Shown here: piece by piece, positions 36,622 through 46,129 of the stretch
How positions within the stretch are numbered: the stretch's first letter is position 1
Layout: each line of letters begins with the position of its first letter
Source of the DNA: Sphingomonadaceae bacterium 3R27C6
GTDB lineage: Bacteria > Pseudomonadota > Alphaproteobacteria > Sphingomonadales > Sphingomonadaceae
Assembly: GCA_005503215.1 (NCBI GenBank)
Contig: SCNS01000010.1
Location: 124,001 to 188,000, forward strand
Reading direction: 5' to 3'
DNA length: 64,000 nt
The notes under the pieces: model-generated
Database searches by the model: none
Told to the model about the DNA's origin: nothing
What the model saw: the letters and a program-made list of their open reading frames with translations, nothing else
Translations under genes and position numbers: made by a program

Positions 36622-39600
36622 GCGACCTGCTTCGCCAGTTTCCCCAAACCCTTCGATAGCTGCAGCGCGCCGTTGAGGCGTGCGCCGGTGCTGACCCAGT
36701 CGCCGCTGATCGACAGCTTGTTGTCGGGGCGAATGCGCGCGCGGCCCTTCAGCCGTTCGACATAGGCGATCAGCCCCGGGACGTTGGCGAACTGGTCGCC
36801 GTGGAAGCTGATAAGCGCGCCTTTGGTTCCCACGTCGAGCTTGGCGATGCCCGCGAGCTTGGCGTTCGCCTTGATCTCCATCAGCTGGACGAGGTTCGCG
36901 GTCTCGGGCGGCAGCGGGCCGAAGCGGTCGATCATCTCGGCCGCGAACGCATCGAGCGCCGGGCGATCCTGCGCATCGTTCAGGCGGCGATAAAGTGCCA
37001 TGCGCAGCGGCAGGTCGGGGACATAATCCTCGGGGATCAGGATCGGCGCGTCGACGGTTATGACGGGCGACAGGGCTTCGCGCGGCGGCAGCTTTCCGGC
37101 ACCCTCGGCCTTGGCCACCAAAATCGCCTCTTCGAGCATCGACTGGTACAGTTCGAAGCCGACCTCGCGGATATGCCCCGACTGCTCGTCGCCGACGAGG
37201 TTGCCCGCGCCGCGAATGTCGAGGTCGTGGCTCGCGAGCTGGAAGCCCGCGCCGAGCGTATCGAGATCGCCGAGCAGCTTGAGCCGTTTTTCGGCGGTGT
37301 CGGTGATCGCGCCGCCTTCGAGCGTGGTGAGATAGGCGTAGGCGCGCGTCTTCGACCGCCCGACGCGGCCGCGGAGCTGGTAAAGCTGCGCGAGGCCGAA
37401 GCGGTCGGCGCGGTGGACGATCAGCGTGTTCGCGCTCGGGATATCGAGCCCGCTTTCGACGATCGTCGTCGACACCAGCACATCATATTTGCGGTCGTAA
37501 AAGGCGCTCATCCGCTCCTCGACCTCGCCCGGCGCCATCTGGCCGTGCGCGACGACATATTTGATCTCGGGCACGCGCGTGCGCAGGAACAGCTCGATAT
37601 CGGGCAGGTCCTTGATGCGCGGGGTGACGAAGAAGCTTTGCCCGCCGCGGTCATGCTCGCGGAGCAAGGCTTCGCGGATGACGACGGGATCCCACGGCGC
37701 GACATAGGTGCGCACCGCGAGGCGGTCGACAGGCGGCGTCTGGATGACGCTGAGTTCGCGCAGCCCCGACATCGCCATCTGCAAGGTGCGCGGGATCGGC
37801 GTCGCGGTGAGGGTCAGGACGTGGACATCGGTCTTGAGCTGCTTCAGCCGCTCCTTGTGGACGACGCCGAAGCGCTGTTCCTCGTCGACGATGACGAGGC
37901 CGAGATTCTTGAACTCGACCGATTTCGCGATCACCGCGTGCGTGCCGACGACGATATCGATGTGGCCGCTCGACAGGCCATCGCGCGTCTTCTGCGCTTC
38001 ACCCGCGGGGACGAGACGCGAGAGGCGGCCGATGTTGACCGGGAAGCCTTTGAAACGCTCGACAAAGTTGGTGTAGTGCTGGCGCGCAAGCAACGTCGTC
38101 GGCACGACGACCGCGACCTGCACCCCCGCCATTGCCGCGACGAACGCGGCGCGCAGCGCGACCTCGGTCTTGCCGAACCCGACATCGCCGCAGACGAGCC
38201 GGTCCATCGGGCGCCCCGACGCCATATCGGCGAGCACGTCGCCGATCGCGCGGTCCTGATCGTCGGTTTCCTGATAGGGGAAGCGGTCGGCGAAGGCAGG
38301 ATAGGCGGCATCCTGCGCGAGCAATTCGCCCGAGCGCAGCGCGCGCTGCGCCGCGGTCGCGAGCAGTTCGCCCGCGATCTCGCGGATGCGTTCCTTCATC
38401 CGCGCCTTGCGGCGCTGCCACGCCTCGCCGCCGAGCTTGTCGAGGCCGACACCCTCGCTCTCGCCGCCATAGCGCGAGAGGACGTCGAGGTTTTCTACCG
38501 GGACATAGAGTTTGTCGCCGCCCGAATAAGTCAGCGCGACGCAGTCGTGCGGGCTGCTCCCGACGGGGATTTGCGTTAGCCCCTCGTAACGCCCGATGCC
38601 GTGGTCGAGATGGACGACAAGGTCGCCGACGCTGAGCGTCGCGAGTTCGGCGAGGAAGGCGTCGGCGCTCTTGCGGCGCTTCTGGCGGCGGACGAGGCGC
38701 TCGCCGAGGATATCCTGTTCGGTGAGCAGGCTGATCGCGTCGGACGCGAAACCGTGATCGAGGGGAAGGACGACCATCGCGGTCGCGCCGCCCGCTTCGG
38801 CCGAGGCCGTGCCGAGCGCGTCCTGCCAACTGTCGGCTGGCGCGAGCGAGGTGACGCCATGGTCGCGCAGCAGTCCCGACAGGCGCTCGCGCGCGCCGCC
38901 CGAATAGCTGGCGATGATCGTGCGGCGGCCCTTGCGGCGTTCGTCCGACAGATGATCGGCGACCTTGTCGTAGACGTTGAGGTCAGCGGTGCGTTCGGGG
39001 GTGAAATCGCGCGCGGCAAAGGTTTCGAGATCGACGACGGTCGCGGCGGGCGGGACATCGAAGGGGGTGACGATATGGATCGGGCGATCCGAAGAGGCGC
39101 CGGCCCATTCCTCCTCGGTCAGATACAGCGTGTCGGGTGCGAGCGGGCGATAGCTGCCCGGCGACTCGCGTTCGGCGGCGACACGGTTCGCATGATAGTC
39201 GGCGATGGCCGCGAAGCGTGTCTCGGCGGTCGCCTCGGTGCGGTGGCCGCGAAGGACGGGGGTCGCGGGATCGATGTGGTCGAACAAGGTCGCGAGCCGT
39301 TCTTCGAACAGCGGCAGCCAATGGTCCATGCCCGCCTGTCGCCGTCCGTCGCTGACCGCCTGATACAGCGGATCGCCCGTCGACTGCCCGCCGAACAGGT
39401 CGCGATACGCCGAACGGAAGCGCTTGATCGTCGCTTCGTCGAGCAAGGTTTCGGATGCGGGGAGCAATTGCAGCGCCTTGGCGGGGCCGAGGCTGCGCTG
39501 GTCGGCGGGGTCGAAGCGGCGAATGCTCTCGATCTCGTCGCCGAAGAAATCGACGCGCAGGCCCGTCTCTTCGCCCGCGGGAAACAGGTCGAGGATGCCG

Positions 39601-40112
39601 CCGCGCACCGCGAACTCGCCCTGGTCGGCGACGGTGTCGACGCGGCTGAAGCCGTTCGAGACGAGCAGTTCGGCGAGCGCGTCGCGGTCGATCCGCTGCC
39701 CCGCGGCGAGCGTCGTCGCGAGCTGGCGGATGCGGAAGGGGGTGAGGGTGCGCTGGGTGATCGCGGCGACGGTGGTGAGGATGAGTTCGCCGCGCTTTGC
39801 GGGCAGTTGCAGCGCGGAGAGCGTCGCAAGCCGGTCCGCACTGACGCGCATCGACGGGCCCGCGCGGTCGTAAGGCAGACAGTCCCACGCCGGAAAACGA
39901 TAGACGATGAGGTCGGGCGCGAAGAAGGGCGCCGCGTCGGCGATCGCCTGCATCGCGCTATCGTCGGTCGCCACATAGACGAGGCGCTTGTCGCTCGCCC
40001 GCGCGAGATCGGCGAGCAGCAGCGGCAGGAAACCGTCGGCGGCGCGCGCCAGCGTCAGCGGCGCCGACGCCGATCCGATCGCGGCAAAAATGTCGGCGGC
40101 GGGCATCGTCAT
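36618..40112 (-). CDS. mfd: Transcription-repair coupling factor
   Basis: A 1164-residue DNA translocase that removes RNA polymerase stalled at lesions and recruits UvrA. The N-terminal UvrB-like part, the RNAP-interaction domain with VGDLVVHLDHGIGRYEGL near 490, the helicase core with Walker A GDVGFGKTE near 640 and DEEQ near 740, and a C-terminal TRCF domain are all present. The ATG at 40112 overlaps the sdhE stop (ATGA); another Met lies two codons later. Confidence 0.96.
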   Translation of the reverse strand: MTMPAADIFAAIGSASAPLTLARAADGFLPLLLADLARASDKRLVYVATDDSAMQAIADAAPFFAPDLIVYRFPAWDCLPYDRAGPSMRVSADRLATLSALQLPAKRGELILTTVAAITQRTLTPFRIRQLATTLAAGQRIDRDALAELLVSNGFSRVDTVADQGEFAVRGGILDLFPAGEETGLRVDFFGDEIESIRRFDPADQRSLGPAKALQLLPASETLLDEATIKRFRSAYRDLFGGQSTGDPLYQAVSDGRRQAGMDHWLPLFEERLATLFDHIDPATPVLRGHRTEATAETRFAAIADYHANRVAAERESPGSYRPLAPDTLYLTEEEWAGASSDRPIHIVTPFDVPPAATVVDLETFAARDFTPERTADLNVYDKVADHLSDERRKGRRTIIASYSGGARERLSGLLRDHGVTSLAPADSWQDALGTASAEAGGATAMVVLPLDHGFASDAISLLTEQDILGERLVRRQKRRKSADAFLAELATLSVGDLVVHLDHGIGRYEGLTQIPVGSSPHDCVALTYSGGDKLYVPVENLDVLSRYGGESEGVGLDKLGGEAWQRRKARMKERIREIAGELLATAAQRALRSGELLAQDAAYPAFADRFPYQETDDQDRAIGDVLADMASGRPMDRLVCGDVGFGKTEVALRAAFVAAMAGVQVAVVVPTTLLARQHYTNFVERFKGFPVNIGRLSRLVPAGEAQKTRDGLSSGHIDIVVGTHAVIAKSVEFKNLGLVIVDEEQRFGVVHKERLKQLKTDVHVLTLTATPIPRTLQMAMSGLRELSVIQTPPVDRLAVRTYVAPWDPVVIREALLREHDRGGQSFFVTPRIKDLPDIELFLRTRVPEIKYVVAHGQMAPGEVEERMSAFYDRKYDVLVSTTIVESGLDIPSANTLIVHRADRFGLAQLYQLRGRVGRSKTRAYAYLTTLEGGAITDTAEKRLKLLGDLDTLGAGFQLASHDLDIRGAGNLVGDEQSGHIREVGFELYQSMLEEAILVAKAEGAGKLPPREALSPVITVDAPILIPEDYVPDLPLRMALYRRLNDAQDRPALDAFAAEMIDRFGPLPPETANLVQLMEIKANAKLAGIAKLDVGTKGALISFHGDQFANVPGLIAYVERLKGRARIRPDNKLSISGDWVSTGARLNGALQLSKGLGKLAKQVA

Positions 40113-40369
40113 GGCAGCGGGATATAGTCCAGGCGGCGCATCGCGGCGATCATCTCCGGTCGGTCGAGATGCGCGGGCGGCTGACCGGTGCCGAGCGCCC
40201 ACGCCATGATGTCGACGTCGTCTTCCTCGACAACGGCTTCGTACCAGCTCAGTTCCTCGTCGCCCCATTCGCTCGCATAACGATCGAAGAAGCCGCCGAT
40301 CATATAGTCGGCCTCGCGCGTGCCACGGTGCCAGGCACGGAATTTCAGGCGTTTGAGGCGGTCGTCCAT
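40109..40369 (-). CDS. sdhE: FAD assembly factor SdhE
   Basis: An 86-residue protein of the SdhE/Sdh5 family that promotes covalent flavinylation of succinate dehydrogenase. RLKFRAWHRGTREADYMIGGFFDRY contains the invariant RGxxE (RGTRE). The ATG follows GGGAGAAGGG. The frame is open further upstream through repeat sequence but that part is not conserved-looking. It is coupled to mfd. Confidence 0.93.
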   Translation of the reverse strand: MDDRLKRLKFRAWHRGTREADYMIGGFFDRYASEWGDEELSWYEAVVEEDDVDIMAWALGTGQPPAHLDRPEMIAAMRRLDYIPLP

Positions 40370-40383
40370 CTGGTTCTCTTTTC

Positions 40384-40571
40384 CCTTCTCCCTTGACGGG
40401 AGAAGGATACGGAGCCTTGTCGCGATAGCGGCTAGGCGAAGTTGGAAGAGGGTGAAGCGCTCGCATGGCGAGCGCGCGCTTGCTTTGCAAGCGCATACCC
40501 CTCTCCGGCTGCGACTAGGCCCCGGACAAGTCCGGGGCAAGTCTCGCGTTCCTCTCCCGCAAGGGGAGAGG
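40384..40571. repeat. Intergenic palindromic repeat cluster between sdhE and recG
   Basis: Three hairpin-forming units lie close together: CTTCTCCC/GGGAGAAG near 40385, GCCCCGGAC-aa-GTCCGGGGC at 40519-40538, and CCTCTCCC/GGGGAGAGG at 40551-40571. They belong to the short GC-rich repeat families found in other gaps of this window. Confidence 0.65.
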
Positions 40572-40616
40572 AATGGTGCAAGTTGGAAAGGCTCGCGCTA
40601 GATACCCTGCACGATC

Positions 40617-42683
40617 ATGCGACCCGAGATACTCAATCCGCTCTTTGCCGCGCTCACCGACCTGAAAGGCGTCGGGCCGCAGCTTGCCAAGCCGCTGACG
40701 CGGCTGGGGCTGGAGCGTGTCGTCGATATACTGTTCCATTTGCCGACGGGATTGATCTCGCGCTTTCCGGTCGAGCGGCTCGATCAGGCGCAGGCCGGGC
40801 AAACGATCATTGTCGAGCTGACCGCGCAGGATTACCGTCCGGGGCGCAGTCCGCGCGCGCCGTTCGGGGTCGAGGCGTTCGACGATGCGGGCGATCATGT
40901 CCGGCTCGTCTATTTCGGCCGGACCTCGGGGCTGGCGCGCAAGCTCTTTCCGCTGGGCGAGAAGCGCCGCGTGTCGGGCCGGCTCGATCTTTATGGCGAC
41001 ATGCGCCAGATCGTGCATCCCGACCATGTCGCCGAACCGGGCGACGAGGCGGGGATCGCCGAGCATGAGCCCGTTTACCCGCTGACCGAAGGGCTCACCA
41101 ATGCGCGCCTGTCGCAGCTCGGGCAGGTCGCGCTCGAACGGCGCCCCGAGCTTGCCGAATGGATCGACGCGCCGCTGCTGGCGAGCCGCGCTTGGCCCGC
41201 ATGGCGCGAGGCGATGGAACGCGCCCACGCCAGCCCGCGCGACGAAGCCGCGCGCGACCGGCTCGCGTATGACGAGATTTTCGCGAGCCAGGTCGCGCTG
41301 ATGCTGATCCGGCAGGGGCTGCGTACGCGCAAGGGCAGGGCGATCCGTGGCGATGGCCGGCTGACCGATGCGCTGAAGCTGCCGTTCGGACTGACCGGCG
41401 CACAGGAACGCGTCGGGCGCGAGATTGCCGGCGATATGGCGCAGGACACGCCGATGCTGCGCATGCTGCAGGGCGACGTCGGCTCGGGCAAGACGCTCGT
41501 CGCCTTGCGCGCGATGCTCGCGGCGGTCGAGGCGGGGACGCAGGCGGCACTGCTCGCGCCCACGGAAATCCTCGCGCGCCAGCATTTTGCGACCTTGCAG
41601 CGGATGCTCGGCGGACTGCCGGTGAACCTTGCGATCCTCACCGGGCGCGACAAGGGCAAGGCCCGCGAATCGACGCTGATGGGCCTCGCCGACGGTAGCA
41701 TCGATATTCTCGTCGGCACCCATGCGATCTTCCAGCAGGCGGTGGCGTACAAGGATCTCGCTCTTGTCGTCGTCGATGAACAGCATCGCTTCGGCGTCGC
41801 GCAGCGGCTGATGCTCACGCAAAAGGCGGCGCGTCCGCCGCATCTGCTCGTTATGACCGCGACCCCGATCCCGCGCACGCTGCAGCTCGCAAATCATGGC
41901 GAGATGGACGTGTCACAGATCGACGAGATGCCGCCGGGGCGCACCCCGGTCGATACGCGCGTCATTTCGCTCGACCGGCTCGACGACGTCGTCGACGGCC
42001 TCGACCGCCATCTCGCGAGCGGCGCGCAGGCCTATTGGGTGTGTCCGCTCGTCGCCGAGAGCGAGGTCAGCGAACTCGCGGCGGCCGAGGAGCGCGCCGC
42101 CCTGTTGCGCGCGCGGCTCGGCGAGCATCGCGTCGGACTCGTCCATGGGAGGATGAAGGGGCCCGAAAAGGATGCCGTCATGGCGCGTTTCCAGGCGGGC
42201 GAGATCGGCGTGCTCGTCGCGACCACGGTGATCGAGGTCGGGGTCGATGTGCCCGCCGCCAGCCTGATGATCGTCGAGCATGCCGAGAATTTCGGGCTCG
42301 CGCAGCTCCATCAGCTGCGTGGCCGCGTCGGGCGCGGCACCGCGAAATCGGTGTGCCTGTTGCTGCGCTCGCAAAATCTTTCCGAAACCGCGCGCGAGCG
42401 GCTCGCGCTGATGCGCGATACGAACGATGGTTTCGTGATCGCCGAGAAGGATCTCGAGCTACGCGGCGGCGGCGAACTGCTCGGGCTCAAACAGTCGGGC
42501 GATGCCGACTACCGGCTGGCAACCCCCGAACAGCTGGTGCGGCTGCTGCCCGTCGCGCACGACGATGCGCGGCTGTTTGTCGAGCGCGATGGCGGGATGG
42601 ACGGCGCGCGCGCGGAAGCGGTGCGGCTCTGCCTTTATCTTTTCGAGCGCGATGCGGCGGTGCCGCTGCTGCGAAGTGGTTAG
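40617..42683 (+). CDS. recG: ATP-dependent DNA helicase RecG
   Basis: A 688-residue helicase that remodels stalled forks and Holliday junctions. An N-terminal wedge/OB domain (LKGVGPQLAKPLTRLGL) is followed by the helicase core: Walker A GDVGSGKT near 288, DEQH near 386, TATPIPRTLQ, and motif VI HQLRGRVGRG. Length and order match the family. It converges with the PilZ gene, overlapping its end by 4 bp. Confidence 0.96.
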   Translation: MRPEILNPLFAALTDLKGVGPQLAKPLTRLGLERVVDILFHLPTGLISRFPVERLDQAQAGQTIIVELTAQDYRPGRSPRAPFGVEAFDDAGDHVRLVYFGRTSGLARKLFPLGEKRRVSGRLDLYGDMRQIVHPDHVAEPGDEAGIAEHEPVYPLTEGLTNARLSQLGQVALERRPELAEWIDAPLLASRAWPAWREAMERAHASPRDEAARDRLAYDEIFASQVALMLIRQGLRTRKGRAIRGDGRLTDALKLPFGLTGAQERVGREIAGDMAQDTPMLRMLQGDVGSGKTLVALRAMLAAVEAGTQAALLAPTEILARQHFATLQRMLGGLPVNLAILTGRDKGKARESTLMGLADGSIDILVGTHAIFQQAVAYKDLALVVVDEQHRFGVAQRLMLTQKAARPPHLLVMTATPIPRTLQLANHGEMDVSQIDEMPPGRTPVDTRVISLDRLDDVVDGLDRHLASGAQAYWVCPLVAESEVSELAAAEERAALLRARLGEHRVGLVHGRMKGPEKDAVMARFQAGEIGVLVATTVIEVGVDVPAASLMIVEHAENFGLAQLHQLRGRVGRGTAKSVCLLLRSQNLSETARERLALMRDTNDGFVIAEKDLELRGGGELLGLKQSGDADYRLATPEQLVRLLPVAHDDARLFVERDGGMDGARAEAVRLCLYLFERDAAVPLLRSG

Positions 42684-43048
42684 TTGACGTCGCCTCTGGC
42701 ACCCATGGCGCGGATCATCGGCAGATAATCTTCGACCGAGATCGACTTGTCGAACTGCACACCCGTCTTGCCGGCGAGCGACCAGACGACCTTCGCCGAG
42801 GTGCGGCCGATGATCGGCATGCGGAAAACGACGAGATCGCCGATCTCCAGTCCGCGTTCGAAGCGCATCAGCATACCGTCGGCGCTGATGTTGACGCAGG
42901 TGCACATTTCCTGCCGTCCGTCGGGCATGACGAAGGGCAGGCGGCAATAGACGTCGCTACGCGGAGCGATCCGCTGGTCGAGGCCGACATAGTGGGCCTT
43001 GCTCGTGTCAATCTTGCGCATATTCGTGGACCTTGTTGATTTGGCCAT
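42680..43048 (-). CDS. PilZ-domain protein
   Basis: A 122-residue protein made almost only of a PilZ domain: QRIAPR gives the RxxxR cyclic-di-GMP arm (R26, R30) and NISADG at 53-58 the [D/N]xSxxG motif. It would bind cyclic-di-GMP and act on an unknown partner. With the EAL protein at 35422 it is one of two cyclic-di-GMP genes in the window, though they are not adjacent. Confidence 0.87.
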   Translation of the reverse strand: MAKSTRSTNMRKIDTSKAHYVGLDQRIAPRSDVYCRLPFVMPDGRQEMCTCVNISADGMLMRFERGLEIGDLVVFRMPIIGRTSAKVVWSLAGKTGVQFDKSISVEDYLPMIRAMGARGDVN

Positions 43049-43095
43049 GACGATCCATCCGATTGCTAAAGAAGTCGTAAATGCTGCCCTGCGCC

Positions 43096-44322
43096 CTAGC
43101 GGGTCACAAGGCCATGTCTTTTTGATCCGAGGCTCAGCGGAACGGGGGCCGCGCCGGGCACGATCAGGTGCTGCGGGTCGCGAATGACGACGCCATCGAC
43201 CTTGACCGCGCCCTCGTCGAGCTTGCGGCGGGCTTCCTTGTTCGAGCCCGCGAAGCCGAGTTCGCGCAGCGCATCGACGACGCTGATCCCCTCGGCGGGC
43301 GCGACGGCCTTCGGAAGGTCGCCGCCTATCTGCCCCTTTTCAAAGGTTTGCGTCGCGGTCTCGGCAGCTGCCTTCGCGGCGTCCGCGCCGCGGCACATCG
43401 CGGTCGCTTCGTTCGCGAGGATCTTCTTCGCCTCGTTGATCTCGGCGCCCTCGAGCGCTTCGAGCCGCGCGATCTCGTCGAGCGGCAGGTCGGTGAAGAG
43501 CTTGAGGAACTTGCCGACGTCGCGGTCGTCGCAGTTGCGCCAATATTGCCAATAGTCAAAATGGGACAGTTGTTCGGGATTAAGCCACACCGCACCCGCG
43601 GCGGTTTTGCCCATTTTGGCCCCCGCAGCGGTCGTCAGCAGCGGAGTCGTGAGGCCATAGAGGTCGGCGCCGTCCATGCGGCGGCCGAGCTCCATGCCGT
43701 TGACGATATTGCCCCACTGGTCCGATCCGCCCATCTGCAGGCGGACGTTCATGTCCTTCGACAGGTGACGGAAATCATAGCCCTGCAAGATCATGTAGTT
43801 GAATTCGAGGAAGGTCATCGGCTGTTCGCGTTCGAGCCGCAGCTTGACCGAATCGAAGGTCATCATGCGGTTGATCGTGAAATGCGTGCCGACTTCCTGC
43901 AGCAGTTCGATATAACCGAGCTGGCCGAGCCAATCCTGATTGTCGACCATCACCGCGTCGGTCGGGCCATCGCCGAAGGTCAGATATTGCTGGAAGATGC
44001 TGAAGATCGACGCGATGTTCGCGGCGATCGTCTCGTCCGACAGCATCTTGCGACTTTCGTCGCGCCCGGTCGGGTCGCCGATCCGCGTCGTCCCGCCGCC
44101 CATCAGCACGACGGGCTTGTGCCCCGTCTGTTGCAGACGGCGCAGCATCATGATCTGGACGAGGCTACCGACGTGCAGGCTGGGCGCGGTCGCGTCGAAG
44201 CCAATATATCCCGGGACGACCTGTTTCGCCGCGAGCGCATCGAGCCCTTCCGCGTCGGTCGTCTGATGGATATAGCCTCGCTCGTCGAGGAGGCGCAGCA
44301 GGTCGGATTTGTAACTGGTCAT
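43096..44322 (-). CDS. tyrS: Tyrosyl-tRNA synthetase
   Basis: A 408-residue class I synthetase. The HIGH-like motif is HVGS at 50-53, the KMSKS-like loop is KMGKT near 235, [11 protein letters not shown] recognises the substrate, and a C-terminal S4 domain ([15 protein letters not shown]) binds tRNA. It charges tRNA-Tyr. Confidence 0.96.
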   Translation of the reverse strand: MTSYKSDLLRLLDERGYIHQTTDAEGLDALAAKQVVPGYIGFDATAPSLHVGSLVQIMMLRRLQQTGHKPVVLMGGGTTRIGDPTGRDESRKMLSDETIAANIASIFSIFQQYLTFGDGPTDAVMVDNQDWLGQLGYIELLQEVGTHFTINRMMTFDSVKLRLEREQPMTFLEFNYMILQGYDFRHLSKDMNVRLQMGGSDQWGNIVNGMELGRRMDGADLYGLTTPLLTTAAGAKMGKTAAGAVWLNPEQLSHFDYWQYWRNCDDRDVGKFLKLFTDLPLDEIARLEALEGAEINEAKKILANEATAMCRGADAAKAAAETATQTFEKGQIGGDLPKAVAPAEGISVVDALRELGFAGSNKEARRKLDEGAVKVDGVVIRDPQHLIVPGAAPVPLSLGSKRHGLVTR

Positions 44323-44363
44323 AGCGGGCGGGCGCTTAGCATGGGGTTTGATATTTGGATAGC

Positions 44364-44912
44364 ATGCGCAGGGAATTGATCTGTCACCCCGGTACCCCGG
44401 GCAAGGCCGTGCGCGCCGTCGCGGTCGAGGTGTCGCTGTCGTTCGAGGACGGTTTTGCGTTGCGCTTCATCGTCGATGGCGCGACCGCGGCGCTCGTGCT
44501 GCCCGATGGCCAGGGCGAACTCGTGATCGCCGACAGCGCGACCGACGGCCTGTGGGAAAGCACTTGCTTCGAGGCGTTCCTCACCGAAGAGGGTGAACCC
44601 GATTATACCGAGTTCAATTACTCGCCCGACGGCCGCTGGGCCTGCTACCAGTTCGACGACTATCGCTCGCTGCTCCGCACCGACGACCTCGCGCCATGGG
44701 AAATGGCGGCGGAGAAGGGCGATCAAAGCTATGCGCTGCGCGTCGAGCCCGGGATTTTTCCCGACAATGGCGCGAAACTCGCGCTGTCGGCGGTAATCGA
44801 GGAGCTCGACGGCACCAAAAGCTATTGGGCGCTCGCGCACCCGCCAGGCAAGCCCGACTTCCATCATCCCGATTGCTTTGCGCTCACGCTTGGGGCACCC
44901 GACGCGGCATGA
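44364..44912 (+). CDS. DOMON-like domain protein
   Basis: A 182-residue beta-rich soluble protein. [39 protein letters not shown] is the recognisable core of DOMON-like (carbohydrate-binding CBM9-type fold) proteins. No signal peptide. It overlaps the DUF1343 gene by 4 bp (ATGA), so the two are co-translated; the pairing hints at a sugar-related role, perhaps muropeptide recycling. Confidence 0.72.
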   Translation: MRRELICHPGTPGKAVRAVAVEVSLSFEDGFALRFIVDGATAALVLPDGQGELVIADSATDGLWESTCFEAFLTEEGEPDYTEFNYSPDGRWACYQFDDYRSLLRTDDLAPWEMAAEKGDQSYALRVEPGIFPDNGAKLALSAVIEELDGTKSYWALAHPPGKPDFHHPDCFALTLGAPDAA

Positions 44913-46114
44913 CTGTTCACTTCGGCATCGACCGCCTGCTCGCCGACCCGGCGCTTCGCAAACCGCTCGAAGGAAAGCGCGTCGCGCTGCTCGCGCACCC
45001 CGCCTCGGTCACCGCCGACCTGACGCACAGCGTCGACGCGCTCGTCGCTTCGGGGCTCGACATCACCGCGGTGTTCGGGCCGCAGCATGGCGTTCGCGGC
45101 GACCTTCAGGACAATATGATGGAGTCGCCCGACTTCACCGATCCGACCTATGGCATGCCGGTGTTCAGCCTCTATGGTGAGGTGCGCCGGCCGTCGGGTC
45201 AGTCGATGCACACCTTCGACGTGATCCTCGTCGACCTGCAGGACCTCGGCTGCCGAATCTACACCTATGTCACGACCTTGCTCTATATCCTCGAGGCCGC
45301 GGCGCAGCATGGCAAGGCGGTGTGGGTGCTCGACCGGCCGAATCCCGCGGGGCGCCCGGTCGAGGGCACGCGGCTTCTGCCCGGTTGGGAAAGCTTCGTC
45401 GGCGCGGGGCCGATGGTGATGCGCCATGGCCTCACGATGGGCGAGATCGGGCATTGGTTCATCCGCCACTTCGGGCTCGACGTCGATTATCGCGTCATCG
45501 AAATGGAGGGGTGGGACCCGAAAGGCTCCGGCTTCGGCTGGCCCACGGACCGCGTTTGGATCAACCCGAGTCCGAACGCCGCGAACGTCAACATGGCGCG
45601 CGCCTATGCCGGCACCGTGATGGTCGAGGGCGCGACCTTGAGCGAGGGCAGGGGCACCACGCGCCCGCTCGAACTGTTCGGCGCCCCCGACATCGACGCC
45701 AAGGCGGTGATCGCCGAAATGCAGCGTCTCGCGCCGCAATGGCTCGGCGGATGCAAGTTGCGCGATATCTGGTTCCAGCCAACCTTTCACAAGCATGTCG
45801 GCGAGCTCAATAGCGGCGTGCATATCCATGCCGACGGGCCGTGGTATGACGATGCAGCATTCCAGCCGTGGCGCGTACAGGCGCTGGGGTTCAAGGCGAT
45901 CCGTAGCCTCCATCCCGACTATCCGATCTGGCGCGGCAAGGATTTCAAATATGAGTATACCGACGATGTGCTCGCGATCGACGTGATCAACGGCGGCCCG
46001 GGCCTGCGCGAATGGGTCGACGATGCGGGCGCGACGGCAAGCGACCTCGATGCGCTTGCCTTGCCGGACGAGGCGGGGTGGCGTGAGGAAATCGCGGACC
46101 TGCTGATCTACTGA
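44909..46114 (+). CDS. DUF1343 / NamZ-like protein (putative exo-beta-N-acetylmuramidase)
   Basis: A 401-residue DUF1343 protein: GKRVALLAHPASVTAD, FGPQHGVRGDLQDNM, LVDLQDLGCRIYTYVTTL, VLDRPNPAGR, VEGATLSEGRGTTRPLELFGAP and FKYEYTDDVLAID are family signatures. Characterised members (NamZ, GH171) remove N-acetylmuramic acid from peptidoglycan fragments and are usually secreted. This one has no signal peptide with the start at 44909, suggesting action on imported fragments in the cytoplasm. It is coupled to the DOMON-like gene, and a Tat-exported M24 peptidase follows. Confidence 0.83.
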   Translation: MTVHFGIDRLLADPALRKPLEGKRVALLAHPASVTADLTHSVDALVASGLDITAVFGPQHGVRGDLQDNMMESPDFTDPTYGMPVFSLYGEVRRPSGQSMHTFDVILVDLQDLGCRIYTYVTTLLYILEAAAQHGKAVWVLDRPNPAGRPVEGTRLLPGWESFVGAGPMVMRHGLTMGEIGHWFIRHFGLDVDYRVIEMEGWDPKGSGFGWPTDRVWINPSPNAANVNMARAYAGTVMVEGATLSEGRGTTRPLELFGAPDIDAKAVIAEMQRLAPQWLGGCKLRDIWFQPTFHKHVGELNSGVHIHADGPWYDDAAFQPWRVQALGFKAIRSLHPDYPIWRGKDFKYEYTDDVLAIDVINGGPGLREWVDDAGATASDLDALALPDEAGWREEIADLLIY

Positions 46115-46129
46115 CGAGGGGGAAAGAAG